From Rosellinia necatrix (lineage: Eukaryota > Ascomycota > Sordariomycetes > Xylariales > Xylariaceae): a stretch of DNA of 64,000 bases. The notes beneath the pieces were generated by a model. The model was not told the origin of the DNA. It saw only the letters and a program-made list of their open reading frames with translations, and searched no databases. This document shows positions 12,172 through 23,947 of the stretch, one piece after another (position 1 is the stretch's first letter; every line of letters begins with the position of its first letter). Both the position numbers and the translations under genes were made by a program. Where the stretch lies: contig JAGYVD010000007.1 in the NCBI GenBank assembly GCA_021209875.1, forward strand, positions 4,278,001 to 4,342,000. Reading direction: 5' to 3'.

Positions 12172-13593
12172 TTAGGTAGGGAGACTTCCCATATCTAGCA
12201 TATGGCCCATCTTTTCAATCTAGGCACGAATTGGTTGTCCCGTCAGCATGTTGCCCTAGCGTCACTTATGTGGGGAGGAGAGGGGAGAGAAGGAGAGGAG
12301 GATGGAGAGGAGAATGGAGAAGGGAATGGAGAGGGGAATGGAGAGGGGAGACAGGAGGCCGAGAGATAGAAGATGATAGAGAGACGGGATGAGACCTACC
12401 TTTGTCTTTAGATATCCCTCCACCTCACGACTACGAAAGCCGCCTTTTCCTTTCCAGCTCAGCGGCACCATGGCGACCCTCTCCATCACCCTGACCTCTC
12501 GGTTGGGTCCCTCGACCGCCCTGATCTTGTCCGGGTTATTGGTCAGCAACCTGACTTGTTGCTGGCCGAGGTCGAGGAGCATGGCCGTCGCGAGCCCGTA
12601 GCTGCGAGCGTCGGCCGGATGCCGTAGCAAGAGGTTCGCCTCTACCGTATCGGATCCCAGGTCCTGAAGGTTATAGGCCTTGAGCTTCTCCCCGAGCCCG
12701 ATGCCCCGACCTTCTTGGCGCAGATAGATGATGATGCCCCCGTTCCGGGCGCTCGGGAGAGACATCAGCCGAGCCGCCTCGTCCAGCTGTTCTCCGCAGT
12801 CGCACCGGGCGGACCACGCCGTCTCGCCCGTGTAGCATTCGGAATGGATGCGCACAAGCGGGGGATCGCCCGGTGAGGGTGTCTCGTGTGCGGGGTCGGG
12901 GTCGGTACCGGTATCTGTAGGCGATGATGAGGCGGCCATCATGCCGCTTCGTGTCCTGCCCGGATACAGACGCCCGGTGTACGCGCCCCTGATCATCCGG
13001 TCCATCTCCGTCTCCCCCTCTCTGGGGGCGTCGAGCGACGTGCTCCTGATATGTGGTCCGAACACAATGGCCAGGTGCTCCTTCTGGTCGACGTTGTTGG
13101 CGTATAGATGCAGGAACATCTCGGTGCCGCCCGTGGTCGGTATCCGTGCGCGCACGATGCACTGGACCTCAGGGAGGGTCTCGAGGAGCCGGGGTTTCTT
13201 GGTGCCGCAGCCGCCCGACGGGATGGACGAATCCACCAGCACGCCGCGGGGCTGCTCACTGCGCGGCGTCGTGGTTCCCGGCGTGGCCGGTGGTGTGAAG
13301 GCCGGCGATAGGAGGGACGGGGGTGGGAGGGGGCCTTGGCTTGAGGTAGGCGAATTTGACGTGGCCGCCGGCAGTTCGGCGTCTCGGGATGAAGGTGACG
13401 GCGCAGGCGACAGGGAAAGGTCGTCGTCCTGCTCTTCGCGCTGGGCGCCATGGCTGTTTGACAGGGCAGGGAGGCCCTGGGCTGGTTGCGACCGCGGCGA
13501 GTAGAAGGGTGGGAGGTCGTCGTCGTCGGTCTGGTGCCATGGCCCGCCGGCCTCTCCCCCTCTCGCATCGTCTTTACCGTCGAGGCCGGGCAT
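12172..13593 (-). CDS. RIB1: GTP cyclohydrolase II (riboflavin biosynthesis step 1)
   Basis: Two exons: 13593-12400 and 12219-12172, giving 413 residues. The enzyme converts GTP to 2,5-diamino-6-ribosylamino-4(3H)-pyrimidinone 5'-phosphate, formate and pyrophosphate, the first step of riboflavin synthesis, in the cytosol. The zinc ligands are Cys253, Cys264 and Cys266 in [20 protein letters not shown]. The active-site motif [11 protein letters not shown] follows; Tyr307 (KLKAY) and Arg330 correspond by alignment to E. coli RibA Tyr105 and Arg128. LLTNNPDK and the C-terminal [10 protein letters not shown] are also family hallmarks. The last 15 residues come from a tiny exon after a 180-nt pyrimidine-rich intron. 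The N-terminal about 130 residues are Ser/Pro-rich and not part of the catalytic fold. The open frame continues upstream to 13809, but that codon is GTG; 13593 is the first in-frame ATG. A GTAAGT donor near 14071 could mark a 5' UTR intron. Confidence 0.92.
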
Positions 13594-16500
13594 TGCACGG
13601 GACAGGGCTGGAATGGATTGTCTGATCAGAGCTGGCGATTCCGGGCAAAGGCGATGTTGCCGATGCGCCTGTGGAGAGTCGAGAGAGTTGTAGGGAGGAA
13701 TAGCCCAGGTGTGTGGGCACGGAGGTTCGCCCGGTTGCGCAATCTGGGTCTCGGATCGGTTGTAATTATGCGAACGAGGCTGCGCGAACCGGAGAAGCAC
13801 AGTCAGCACCAGGAAAGCGGCGGTTCACAGTCCAATGACGACGCTGGAGCCGGGCGGAGCGGGATAAGCCGGTCGCCCTGGGCTTCTCTGTCAAGAGTGG
13901 ATTGCGCAGGGCGGATTGCGTAGAGTGGATTGCGCAGAGTGGATTGCGCAGAGTGGATTGCACAGAGTAAAGAGGGGGAGAAAAGTCTGTAGATCTACAC
14001 ATGTGACGAGGTGAAGCGGAGGTTGAGAGTCGGTGGGCGATGGGGGAGGAGGATTATATCGCAAGCGACTTACCTTTTGTCACTAACTCTGCGCTGAGCA
14101 GGCTACACTTCCACTCGGGTATTCCGTATCGGCGGGTTGAAACGCCTCGATAGCCGACATTCGTTCGACTAGCACCAAGGTATTGCCGTATTATTAATGA
14201 ACAAGCCAGTCATGTCATTGTTTATTGAATCTAGCAAGGTGTCGTACCGAGGTGGAGAACAGATCTTAGTCATGAATCCCCGTCCGCGTCCGTACGGAGC
14301 GGGTGTGCAGGTAGCTCCTAGATGATTGGGTTAAGGGTCGGGGCTCCACCACCCAACTTCCTCTTCTACAACTCCAACATTCAGGCACCTTAGGCTCAAA
14401 AAAGCCTTAAATTCGCCCCACCTATCACTTAAAGGTGGCAATAGGCCACTAGCGGGGGAATAGCTAGCACTAGTTTTCCCTAAGCTGCCTAGGGGAGGAT
14501 CTAGTTTTAGGACACTCTGTTGGCAGAGTGCCTATAACTACCTACCCATGTTCCACCTTGTATTTCAAGGCTGGTATAATTCTATAACTGCCTAGGTAGT
14601 TAGTTATAGGCAAAGCATTTAAGTTATATCCTCTTCAGACTGTACGATGTGATAACTTTGAAAATGTTAGGTCTAAAAATGCTATTATTATAATGTTGGC
14701 ATATAGTACACAAATAGTACAAGACATACATGCAACAGAGTAACTGCCTAAAGTATGAACATAGTGACAGGACGGACTACCTTTTTAGTTTCAGCCTGTC
14801 CTAAAATGGGGACCTCTCGGGTAGGTAGCTTTTCAAGCCTTGTTACTTTTTCTAGTAGCGGCCTCGTGCCAAAAGCGACCCGAGACAGACTCACGCTCAC
14901 ACCTACCTAAGGTAGCCAGTGGTACGCCCTACCTACGCTTGTTTTAGCTCCCAACATTGCATCACTCACCGTATCCATAAACCTCGAATCATGGCACCTT
15001 TGTACTTTTTATTTTATTTTATTCTGCATTGACCTCTACCTGAGCGCCGTATCTAGAGGTGTACAAGTTGTAGACCACCCACGGCACGGCTTATGGTACG
15101 TCCTAATGCAAACGAAACGTGCTGGCCTTTTCACCACCTCCGTAGATACACTGCATTCACGGAATACTATAGAACTATACTATAGAACATACTCATCTCA
15201 TCCCCACCCTGCCTGGCCTACTCATGTTTGTGGCCTCATTGCCGAAACGCTCCGTCCACTTAGTGATAGGGACCGGTTACCGGCTAGCCCGACTAGCTAC
15301 ACATACATAACAAAGTATGTGTTATCTTGCCATCCCCCAAGGTTGCCATGTCTTCCGCGGGTTCCTGTGCCACAGCTCTTCTCGTCCCGGTACCACGACA
15401 TCCTTATCCTTGAGCGTGCCCACTACCTTTCCGGCTGTCTACTGTCTATATTCTACCATGACTCGTATAAACGCGCATCTCTCGTGCCTAGTTCGCCATA
15501 CCTCAGGCGGGTTTGGTAACTAAAACCAACACAGTCGATGGAGTAGAGTGCTGTCCTCGATATGCTTCCGCATGGGCGAGCCCCAGGTGGCTTGTCTATA
15601 TCACCACCTGTCCCTGCGTGGCCGGGTGGCACCCCCTATAGCACCGCCCAAGGGGGAATGGTTCAACACGAGACTAGACCTTGCCGGACTTGATACCTCG
15701 TTGCTTCTCGCCCTACGGGCTACTGCTGGGTTTGTCTTTGATCTATCTCTTTTATCTTAGAGTTGCGAAACCGCGACGGCACCAGCAGCAAGTATCTGTC
15801 CGTCCTGTGTGTATCAGCACGCACCATAGACTCGGATATGCGCAGCTCTCTTGATCGGCGGTCGGAGATTAAATTACTCGCTTAGGCACTATTTCCCGCT
15901 TGCTCGGGTCCAAGCCGTAAGGTCACTCAGGACTGCACAAGAGCGGCAGGGTATATACCCCTCAGTATGAATCATAACGACAAGGAAAACCGCACTCTAC
16001 TGAGACTTGTCAGTCAATCAAATATGGATAGGACACGACCCAATGGCTTCGAGCGTTTCGTCCCCCCGCCTAGAGACTTGCACTAAGATTAAGCACCCTT
16101 ATATAGCTTCCAACTTTGAAGCGGGCCACTGCGACACGCCGTAACGATCCGCGATGAAGTTGATGATGTAACGGGAGTCTTGAACTAGGCGAGAGAAACC
16201 AGGTCGGCCGTGGCAGCTCAGTGTTCTGTTGTGATACCTCAGGCGAATGGCTCCCTCCATCATGAGTCTCGTTCGTGGATGGCCCGTGTATTCTCCCCTG
16301 TTAGTTTTTGTACGTGCGTCTCCTTCTCATCCCTCGGGTCCCTTTGACAGGTGATTCTTATTTGCTTTCGTCTATCTCAAGGACCTGGTGTTTGCCACCA
16401 ATCTTTTAACTCCCCTAGTGTGTGCGTATTGAGTAGTTCCCAGCCGCTGAGTTCCTCCTCCGAGCACACTGGCCTTATTGTTTTCGAAGTCGCCGCTTGT

Positions 16501-17271
16501 CTTTGACCCACCGCCTTGTCTCCCCAGGTATTAAAAACTTCTGTTTACAGGTCTGTGCGTTAGTCATGATGCCGTGGTTGTTTGTCAAGCATCACAGCTC
16601 GAGTCCTAGGGATGACCGTAAGACAAAATGAAACAATTAAGCTCACTTCGGATGCTTCATCGGGCTCTCGGGTGTATCCACTAACTGTCACCCCATCTCC
16701 CCACCTCTAGATCTAACAGGGCCGGTACCCATGTCGACTTGCTTTACCTGGCATAGCTTAGGAGCCGCTCTCGAGAGTATCATAATTCAATTGGTAACGA
16801 CCAAGGAACTTTTCCTCCCCTCATCCCTCTTTGTCTTACACTAAGTGAGAATTATTAAATTTCTTCTCCCCTCGATCGCGTTCGAGCGTTCAGTTGGTAC
16901 GTTAAAGTTGTGACCAATCTGGCCCTTGAGAAGAGTCAGACGGAGCCAAGAGACAGGGAGGCCAATCTTGAACACGGTAGTTCGCTGTCATCTAGTTGGA
17001 CCGGGGGGGGCAAAGTACAGGGTTCCTGGCCTCCCCTTAATACAATTCATGCATACGGGAAGCTCGAATGCATTAGCTCCACAGCAGCCACACGAATTCC
17101 CATCACCAACGGCTAAGGCTAAGGCGATGACTATTTTTATGATAGCGCTGTGCAAAGGAGCGATGTAAGTATATACATATATACATGGGAGTGGTCCCCG
17201 AGTTATGAAGATGAAGCTGGACCCGATCATCCAACTCTCTGTCACTCATTTCAGAGCCGTTCGTTTTCGCG
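13594..17271. other. Long divergent intergenic region
   Basis: About 3.7 kb between two divergently transcribed genes, RIB1 and the S41 peptidase. It holds a 14-bp tandem array close to RIB1 and AT-rich sequence with CCTAGGTA-like motifs around 14,480-14,620. From 15,000 to 17,200 it is mixed sequence without recognisable coding or tRNA signals. Open frames here (for example 15,106-15,519) look random. Confidence 0.55.
13897..13966. repeat. Five-unit 14-bp tandem repeat upstream of RIB1
   Basis: Five consecutive 14-bp units of consensus GTGGATTGCGCAGA at 13897, 13911, 13925, 13939 and 13953; the third and fourth are identical and the others differ at one to three positions. The array lies about 300 bp upstream of the RIB1 ATG, in its promoter or 5' UTR. 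Confidence 0.9.
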
Positions 17272-19714
17272 ATGAAGTCGCTCGTTCTCAACGCCGCGAC
17301 CCTGATTGCCGTCTTCTCCGGTATCGTCCCGGCGTCAGCATCCGTGGTCTCACACAGAAATAATAAGGGACCATGCGTGAGTTCATATCCCACTAATGGA
17401 TATCCCACTAATGGCACCACGAACGGAACTACTACAGCGCCGCCTACACCAACGGCGACTGAACCTTGTGTGGTGGCTAGAGATGCGTTCACTTCGCAAG
17501 CCTCGGCATCGCCGGGCGTGGTGCCGACCATGGCCGCCTCGTTGGCTTATGAGTGCCTAAAGTCAGTCCCTGTCCACAAGGAGCCTGCCATCCGACTGCT
17601 GGATGAGCTGAAACCCTTCCTTGAGTGGCAGTCCGACCAGGCCTTTCTGAAAAATCCCCCGTCAGACTACCCTTACCCGCCCGTCGACATCTTTGGCGAG
17701 CTGGAGACAATTCGTTCCAACCTACAAGCGGACAAATACAGCGGCGAGTTGGAATGGCAGGAGGATCTGTACAGCACCATCGCGGGGAAACCACACAACG
17801 GTCACCTCGCCTATCATCCAGATCTATTGACTGTGCCTTTTGAATGGGTGCGTCCTTGGACGTTGGTGTCAGTTAGCGAGGATGGCACCTCGTTGCCCGT
17901 GATCAAAGTGCTCGAAGACGCGATATCACCCCACGAGAAGTCGCCGCATGTTGTGAAGATTAATGGGGTGGATGCCGCTTCATATATCGAGAGGCGTGTG
18001 ACTGATTCATCCAACACCCAAGATCCCGATGCTGGGTACAATACTATGTTCTTCAGCCAGGCTAATAAGGCGGGTCTCCAAGCGAATGGTTATTTTGAAG
18101 GCGGTGGGCGTGAGAGGTATGTCATGACACTAAGAGAAAAAGTACCATGGACGTTATGCATTCTTCGGAGGTGGTGGGGGCTAACTTTGAACGAGGTTCT
18201 TTTACCCCGGCAACACCACAAGCCTGACTTTCGCCAACGGAACCACGGTTGAAAAGCCTAACATCGCCAGGTTCCATTACGGTCCTTACGACTGGAACAA
18301 TGTCATGGACGCTGAGACTATGCACAAAGAGTTTTGCCGCGGAGCGTACACCACCGAGTCGTCTCGCACTGCTGCTCACAATGTCAAATCGACCCGAAGC
18401 AGAATACCGCCGAACGGTGTCCACAACTACCCCCAGCCCCCAAAGTTGCGAGTCAGCCGCCAGGACGAACCAAACAAGATCGACGGCTACCCAGAACCCG
18501 TCGTCATTACCTACGATCAAATAGTATCCGGTTACTTCATCGACGAACCTGGCTTCGAAGATGTCGCTGTTCTCGTCATGCTCTCTTTCTCGTCCGACTT
18601 CGTATCCTTCCAAAGCGCCGTGCAGGACTTTTTCACCAAGGCCGTCGAGGCAGGCAAGACGAAGCTGATCGTCGACCTGCAAGCCAACGGGGGCGGCACA
18701 ATCCTCCAGGGCTACGACACCTTCCGCCAGATCTTCCCCGACATCGTCCAAGACAGCCCCACGAGGTGGCGATCATCGCCCAGTTTCAACGCGCTGTCTG
18801 AAACCATCTCTCCCTTGTGTGCCAACTACACACCCAAGCTAGACTACCAGAACTTGGACAACGCCTGCACGACCGTCAACAACTGGCGCAACGATCTCAA
18901 CGACACCAACGGCCGCTTCACATCCTACGCCGACAAGTTCGGCCCGCTGACAGCGGCGGACGGAGACAGCTACACCAACTACATGGAATGGGACCCGGCC
19001 AACCCGGTCTTGACGCGCCAGGCGTTCGGCACCGATATAACGGGCTACGGGCGGCGCGCCAACTTCACCCGGCCCTTCGGCGGCGCCGAGAACATCGTGC
19101 TACTCTACGACGGTTACTGCGCCTCGACGTGCTCCATCTTCGCACAGTTCATGAAGCACGGCGCCGGCGTCAAGAGCGTCGCCATGGGCGGCCGACCCCA
19201 CCACAAGGGCCCCATCCAGGGCGTTGGCGGCGTCAAGGGCGCCCAGGTCTACCCGTTCCGCCAGATGGGCATCCTCGCTGACCTCGCGCGCTCTTACACA
19301 ACGAGTCCCGCTCTCACCACGGAACTGCGCCGCCTCGACGACGTCTACGTCTCCGGCCGCAGCCCGTACCAGGTCCCCGTCGTCAACGTCCGCGATGCCG
19401 TCCTCCCGGGCACCCTGGACGCCGGCGTCCCCACCCAGTTCGTCACCGAGCTCGCCGACTGCCGCCTCTACTGGACCCGGCCTATGATCCGCGATGCCGC
19501 CGAGGTCTGGAAGGCCGCCGCCCGCGCCGCGTTCCGCGGGGACAAGTGTGTGGCGGGCGGCATCGCGCCGCCGGCCAGGAGGCCCCAATTCGCCGCTGCC
19601 ACGTCCGCGCCGCTGCGCGCATACAAGAAGCGCCCGCTTCCCGTCCGCGCCGGCCAGGTGCTTGCCCCGGATTCGCTCGTCATGCAGCAGATGCGAGTCC
19701 AGGTGTCTGATTAG
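17272..19714 (+). CDS. Secreted peptidase S41 family protein (CPAF-like)
   Basis: Two exons, 17272-18116 and 18196-19714, giving 787 residues. The 79-nt intron has a GTATGT donor and a GCTAAC branch point, and splicing joins ...GGGRER to FFYPGNTTSLTF in frame. Residues 1-23 form a clear signal peptide (hydrophobic core, then PASA). A short PTNG-repeat and Thr/Pro-rich linker follows. The catalytic region starts near 438 with KLIVDLQANGGG, the conserved strand and Gly-rich turn of S41 tail-specific proteases. Further on is YDGYCASTCSIF, where the Ser of CASTC (about residue 592) is the probable nucleophile. Large fungal members of this kind are secreted or wall-associated; substrates are unknown. 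Third-position GC is high in exon 2, as expected for a core gene. A PDZ domain is not evident. Confidence 0.88.
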
Positions 19715-20081
19715 AACTCATTGGATAAGCTAGTCGTAAGCAATACGCATGTACAGTCGATTCCTGGTTTTCTCTTTTTCTCGGTCGATTATACGGCACA
19801 CGGGCTATGGGCTTCGTGGTGGGTTTTCGGGGCGGACGGCGGGCGAGGTTTTCGTTTGCTTCGACTCCGAGGTGGTTAGCTAGAGATAGACTCAGACTTA
19901 GTTAGGAAAGTATGCAGTCAAGGTGGCAACATGCAGTCTTCTTATCCTCACTATCGTAACTACTTTTACTATAACTAGTTGGTGCAAATGAAAAGCGGAA
20001 ACGATTCAGTAAATATGTAGTGCAGATTCTATTGCTGTCCCCCCTATAGAATAAGTTCGAATAACGCATTTGGTTTATACC

Positions 20082-20243
20082 TGTCACGGAACTAGTCTTA
20101 ACCTAAGGACTCCACTAAGGCACGGGCCAGAATACTGTATATAAAACGAGCGAGTAGCTGGCGACTGACCAAGTGAGAAACCTTCCCTCCCTGTGCAATA
20201 AAATAAGTTATTTCTAAAACTACCAGCAGTACGAAGTGTAACA
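20082..20243 (-). mobile_element. Solo LTR, 162 bp, with perfect 5-bp target duplication
   Basis: The element starts TGTCAC and ends GTAACA (TG..CA). It is flanked on both sides by ATACC (20077-20081 and 20244-20248), a direct 5-bp target-site duplication. It is about 80-90% similar by eye to the elements at 21040 and 29785, in the opposite orientation to them. Copia-type LTRs have such ends. No internal region is attached, so it is a product of LTR-LTR recombination. Strand is given relative to the other two copies. Confidence 0.85.
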
Positions 20244-21039
20244 ATACCTGAGGAATGAACAACCAAGTTAAATTTGTCTCGCTTTGCCTATAGTCAGCCG
20301 CATTATCGTCCCATCTACGGGTTTTAGTGTCAGGTGTAGAGACCGGGTAGCATGGCACTGGGTTGTGGTGTCGCTCTAGTGGTATAGCAATGTAGATAAG
20401 GACTGAGGGCTTTGATAATTGATAATTGGTCTAGAAACCAATAAAATTAACCCCTACGCCTATGCTACTCTATCTACCGAGCTTCTGCTATCTTGTGACT
20501 AGACCTTACTCTAAATATTAAGTCCATGATATTAGGGGTGACATTTCGTGCCTGGCCCTATCTGCGCCTTACTAGAAGTTCATAACTGATGCGCCTTAAA
20601 TGAGCTCCGGGGACTTAAGTCTACCCCAACTGACGTTTCTCACCCCAGATTAACTAGCCAACTCTTTTAATTTCGGCCCCTAGGCCAAAATGCTGGCGGT
20701 GGAGCAACTCAGCTGAAACCCTATTCGATCTCGTTTATGCCGATGTCCGGGCGAACCTGACGACGCGGGCCTTTGGTAAAATGATAACGGTGAGCCATAA
20801 TCAGTACAACCATATGACTCTTGACCGATTTATTAACTTGCTCCCGTCTGCTAAGGGTGACGAGCTGAGATTAGTATCTCTTTAGCTCCTCTATCAGCGT
20901 CGGAAAGAGTGAAAAAGTACTTGCATCATCTACTACGATTTCTATGCCATGTACGCAATAAATAAAATGCTTTAGATTGTCGTAAGTACTTATAGGGTTG
21001 TGGCGAGGTTAATAGGCATCGCAGTTTCTCCTCAAGTAT

Positions 21040-21199
21040 TGTTATAGTTTGTACTGCTGGTAGTTCTAGAAATAACTTATGTTATTGCACAAGAAGGGAA
21101 AGTTCCCTACTTAGTCAGTCGTTAGCTACTCGCCCCTTTTATATAGTATTCTGGCCCGTGCCCTAGTAGAGTTCTTAAGTTAAGACTAGTTCCGTGATA
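21040..21199 (+). mobile_element. Solo LTR, 160 bp, same family
   Basis: Starts TGTTATAG and ends TTCCGTGATA, where the expected final CA has become TA. Flanks are AGTAT and AGTGT, an almost perfect 5-bp duplication. The differences from the other copies are mostly transitions, consistent with light RIP or age. It lies about 200 bp from the 3' end of the terpene cyclase gene. Confidence 0.8.
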
Positions 21200-21402
21200 A
21201 GTGTCTAGCCGTGGTAGATCAACGACTTTGTGAATGGCTATTCCCTTCCAGGAAGATGACTCAAATAGTGAGGAAAATCTTGCATTGCATACGGAAATTT
21301 ATCCAAATAAACACGGGTTGATACAATGTCTTATAATATTGCGAACGGTCTGCCATCCAGCAATCAGGCTATTGGTACAATGGCGGATTATTTCACCCTT
21401 CA

Positions 21403-22563
21403 TCACCGCTGTTGTGTACTCGTCATCCGGCCTAATGAATCTGTATATCGCTCACCAAGACCTAACTCCCAAAGACTGTAACGTTCCATAGCTTTGTGCA
21501 TTGCGACAAACCCCATAGCATGCTCGTGCCATGCTCGAGCGTAAGGATCTCTGCCGCGTAGCACAATCTCTACACGACGGTGCGCATCCACGTCTTCCTG
21601 AATCACTTCTTTAAACACCGTGTAAATATCTTTGCCTTCATAAAATGATCTGCTGTGAATATAGTTATCCGTTTCTCCGGCTTTTTCTTCTTTATAAAAT
21701 CTGGGTTGGGCAGCATTAACGTCACGTTAAAGAATGTATATAATGACACACTTACGATAATATATCGTTCGTAAACGATATATACTTGTTCATGTCGGGT
21801 ATCGCCTCCATGTACATGGAAATATCCGGATATAATGCCCTTGGGAAAGTCATCCACACATATGCCTCTGAAACCCCGTCCTTGTCCCTTAAATAATATG
21901 GCCAGTTCTGGCCGCCTCTTGTACGAGACATTCTTGGGAGCTCAGAGCCCTCGAGCGCGTTGGCATTTGTGAAATTTAGCGACGAAGTGATAATAAAATT
22001 CGCCACAATGGGTGAGTAGTAATTATAGCTCAAGCGTAGGTACTCAGCCCACGCCTGAGCGAGTGGCGTGACCTGATCCAAGCCGGTCTGGAAGCGAAGC
22101 ATGAAATTTTGCCACTGCTTTGGATCTTTACAAGCTCCATCATCTACCAAAACGGCGAGCCATGTGTAAATTCCTGTGTAGATGCGGACATCTAGTGGAT
22201 GATTAGGATAACAGAGCTGACGGAGATTTAGTAACAAACTTGGAAGGTTGATGCCCCAAACCCATAAACCGAGAAGAGGAGGTAATACTATAAAAAACCT
22301 ACGTGGGCGTAGTATACTCCAACATTGAACGAATACCGGGAGTGCGACCCTTCCGGATACGGAATCCCAATCTCCATTGCCTGCCCATGCATTCCCTGTA
22401 GCAAGCCTTCGAGATCATTACCTGACTTAGCTCCTGTATAGTTCATATCTGCATCGAATCGCGCAATCAATGGTCTCAACATACGGCCAATATTGGTGGT
22501 GATTGATTCCGGCAGTTTGGGTTCGATGTCGGCGCTTAGCCCCGGGAGCCGTGTTATGATCAT
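21403..22563 (-). CDS. Class I terpene cyclase, trichodiene-synthase-type family
   Basis: Three exons, 22563-22303, 22216-21756 and 21700-21403, giving 339 residues. Splice sites are GTAGGT..CAG and GTAAGT..CAG with ACTAA-type or similar branch points. The metal-binding Asp-rich motif is at residues 111-118 (VDDGACKD) within an IYTWLAVLVDD helix. The second metal site NDILSFYKE spans the last splice junction; its Asn237, Ser241 and Glu245 match the NSE triad. An Arg-Tyr pair is at 314-315. Such enzymes ionise farnesyl diphosphate and cyclise it, usually to a sesquiterpene, in the cytosol. The family is that of trichodiene and longiborneol synthases, but the product here is unknown and the Asp-rich motif spacing (DDxxxxD) differs from that of trichodiene synthase. 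The frame is intact and all metal-binding residues are present. The nearby P450 suggests a small biosynthetic cluster. Confidence 0.85.
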
Positions 22564-23725
22564 TTTGAGAGATTGGGTGGCACCGGAAACTGTTTTAATC
22601 AGTGTGGCATTTTCTAGGTCTCTCGACTCGCCTTACCTATTTATTACTATTGATCGAGAGCACTAAACTTCCCGCGCGGACGCCTCCACCGCTAACATAC
22701 GCGGGTTACCCGCACCGCCGGATAGCTACCGAGCCAATATACTAGGCTGTTATCACGGTTCCACCGGCATATTGGTAAACGCTTTTTTTTTTGCTCAGGC
22801 TACATCGCAGATCTTGTTCCAAGAGTATGGGAAGGGATCACAGGTGCCATCAACTCACTAAACCTAGTAGGCTTTGAACAAGGATGTGTCTCATGTTAAT
22901 AACTCTAGATTTATTCTTGCATGTACGGTGAGGCTGTCCCTCGTGACTACAAATGCCGCAGCAACTTTTCAGTCGAGTATAGTACCATCACACGGTAAGT
23001 CCTAGACCGGCACAACCCCCATGATGTTTAGACATATGGTACTATATCACATCACGCAAGCCAGGTTCTTAGGTACCACTAGCAATTCAATTGCTCTGGC
23101 GCTAAGTTAATGTGTGTAGGAAATCTGTACAGTTGTCGACGTTGTTCGCTTGCCTGCGTTATAGTTTAGTGTCAAAGGCTGACCATGCTGGGTCTCGATG
23201 ATTTATCAAGGGATCGCATTATGACAGGCATCAACCTAAATGGTAATCTCTTGGCATGATTAGAATCAGGTGACATTATGTCACATGACCGTTCAAGAAA
23301 GGGATGAAGGAAAACTCCCTTTCTCATCATCGCACTCTTGAAGCCCAAGAAGATTATTATCCGGATTAAACCACATTATGTTCCAAGCTTTAGAATCCTA
23401 GCCCTTGTCATAAAAGGGCTAATCGGAAGATTACATAGTAAAAATAAAAACCGTACGATAAGTGCTGAAATTTATTACAAGCCTCAAGCACTGGGGATAG
23501 ACCTCCTCCAGCCTTGCAAATAAATATTGGGGTGAGGTCTTCATTTGATGATACACGCTACTGCAAGGCAGAGCATACACCGAAATGGACCCTCGTCCGA
23601 TCGTCATTCTGAATATGGACAGAAGACGGACTCACTAGTCTAATAGGTACAGATTGCAATAGGGGTTCCTAGCAAACGACTATAAACTCGGCCAATGAGA
23701 CGGGCCCAGGGCTCATGAGTTGCGT

Positions 23726-23947
23726 ATGCCCTTCTACACTAGGTCTTATGTTGTCACCCTACTGGCAATCCTACCCTTTTCGGAAGCTGTTTCTGGGGGC
23801 GGTGCTAAGTCTCTGCAGCGGCATGCGCCCGATAGTCCGGTAGCACTCGTAACTGGGGCTACGCCGCAGCTAGTGTGTATGGAAGCGCGAACAGAGACAT
23901 GTGGGCATGGTTATAACTCCACGGAGAGGTCGTGTACTGAGGTATAG
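23726..23947 (+). CDS. Possible small secreted cysteine-containing protein
   Basis: An uninterrupted frame of 73 codons from an ATG. The N-terminus looks like a signal peptide: MPFYTRSY, then a hydrophobic VVTLLAILPF core and a small-residue region. The mature part ends in a segment with three Cys, spaced C-x7-CGHG-x7-C. This is reminiscent of the CGxGC...CC module of small fungal secreted proteins, but two expected Cys are replaced by Tyr and Thr. It could be a degenerate paralogue, a truncated first exon (GTATAG overlaps the stop and could be a donor), or chance. No neighbour helps to decide. Confidence 0.3.
   Translation: MPFYTRSYVVTLLAILPFSEAVSGGGAKSLQRHAPDSPVALVTGATPQLVCMEARTETCGHGYNSTERSCTEV

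Larger units (their letters stand above)
19715..21402. other. Intergenic region carrying two inverted solo LTRs
   Basis: Spacer between the S41 peptidase and the terpene cyclase. Base composition drops here compared with the upstream gene block. Apart from two solo LTRs in opposite orientation I see no gene; open frames overlapping the LTRs are artefacts of the repeat. Confidence 0.6.

Noticed and set aside
13594..13809. N-terminal extension of RIB1 to 13,809
   Set aside because: The first codon at 13,809 is GTG, there is no ATG before 13,593, and the extra 72 residues have no family resemblance.
15106..15519. 137-codon plus-strand frame in the long spacer
   Set aside because: No motif, no splice continuation and random-looking composition.
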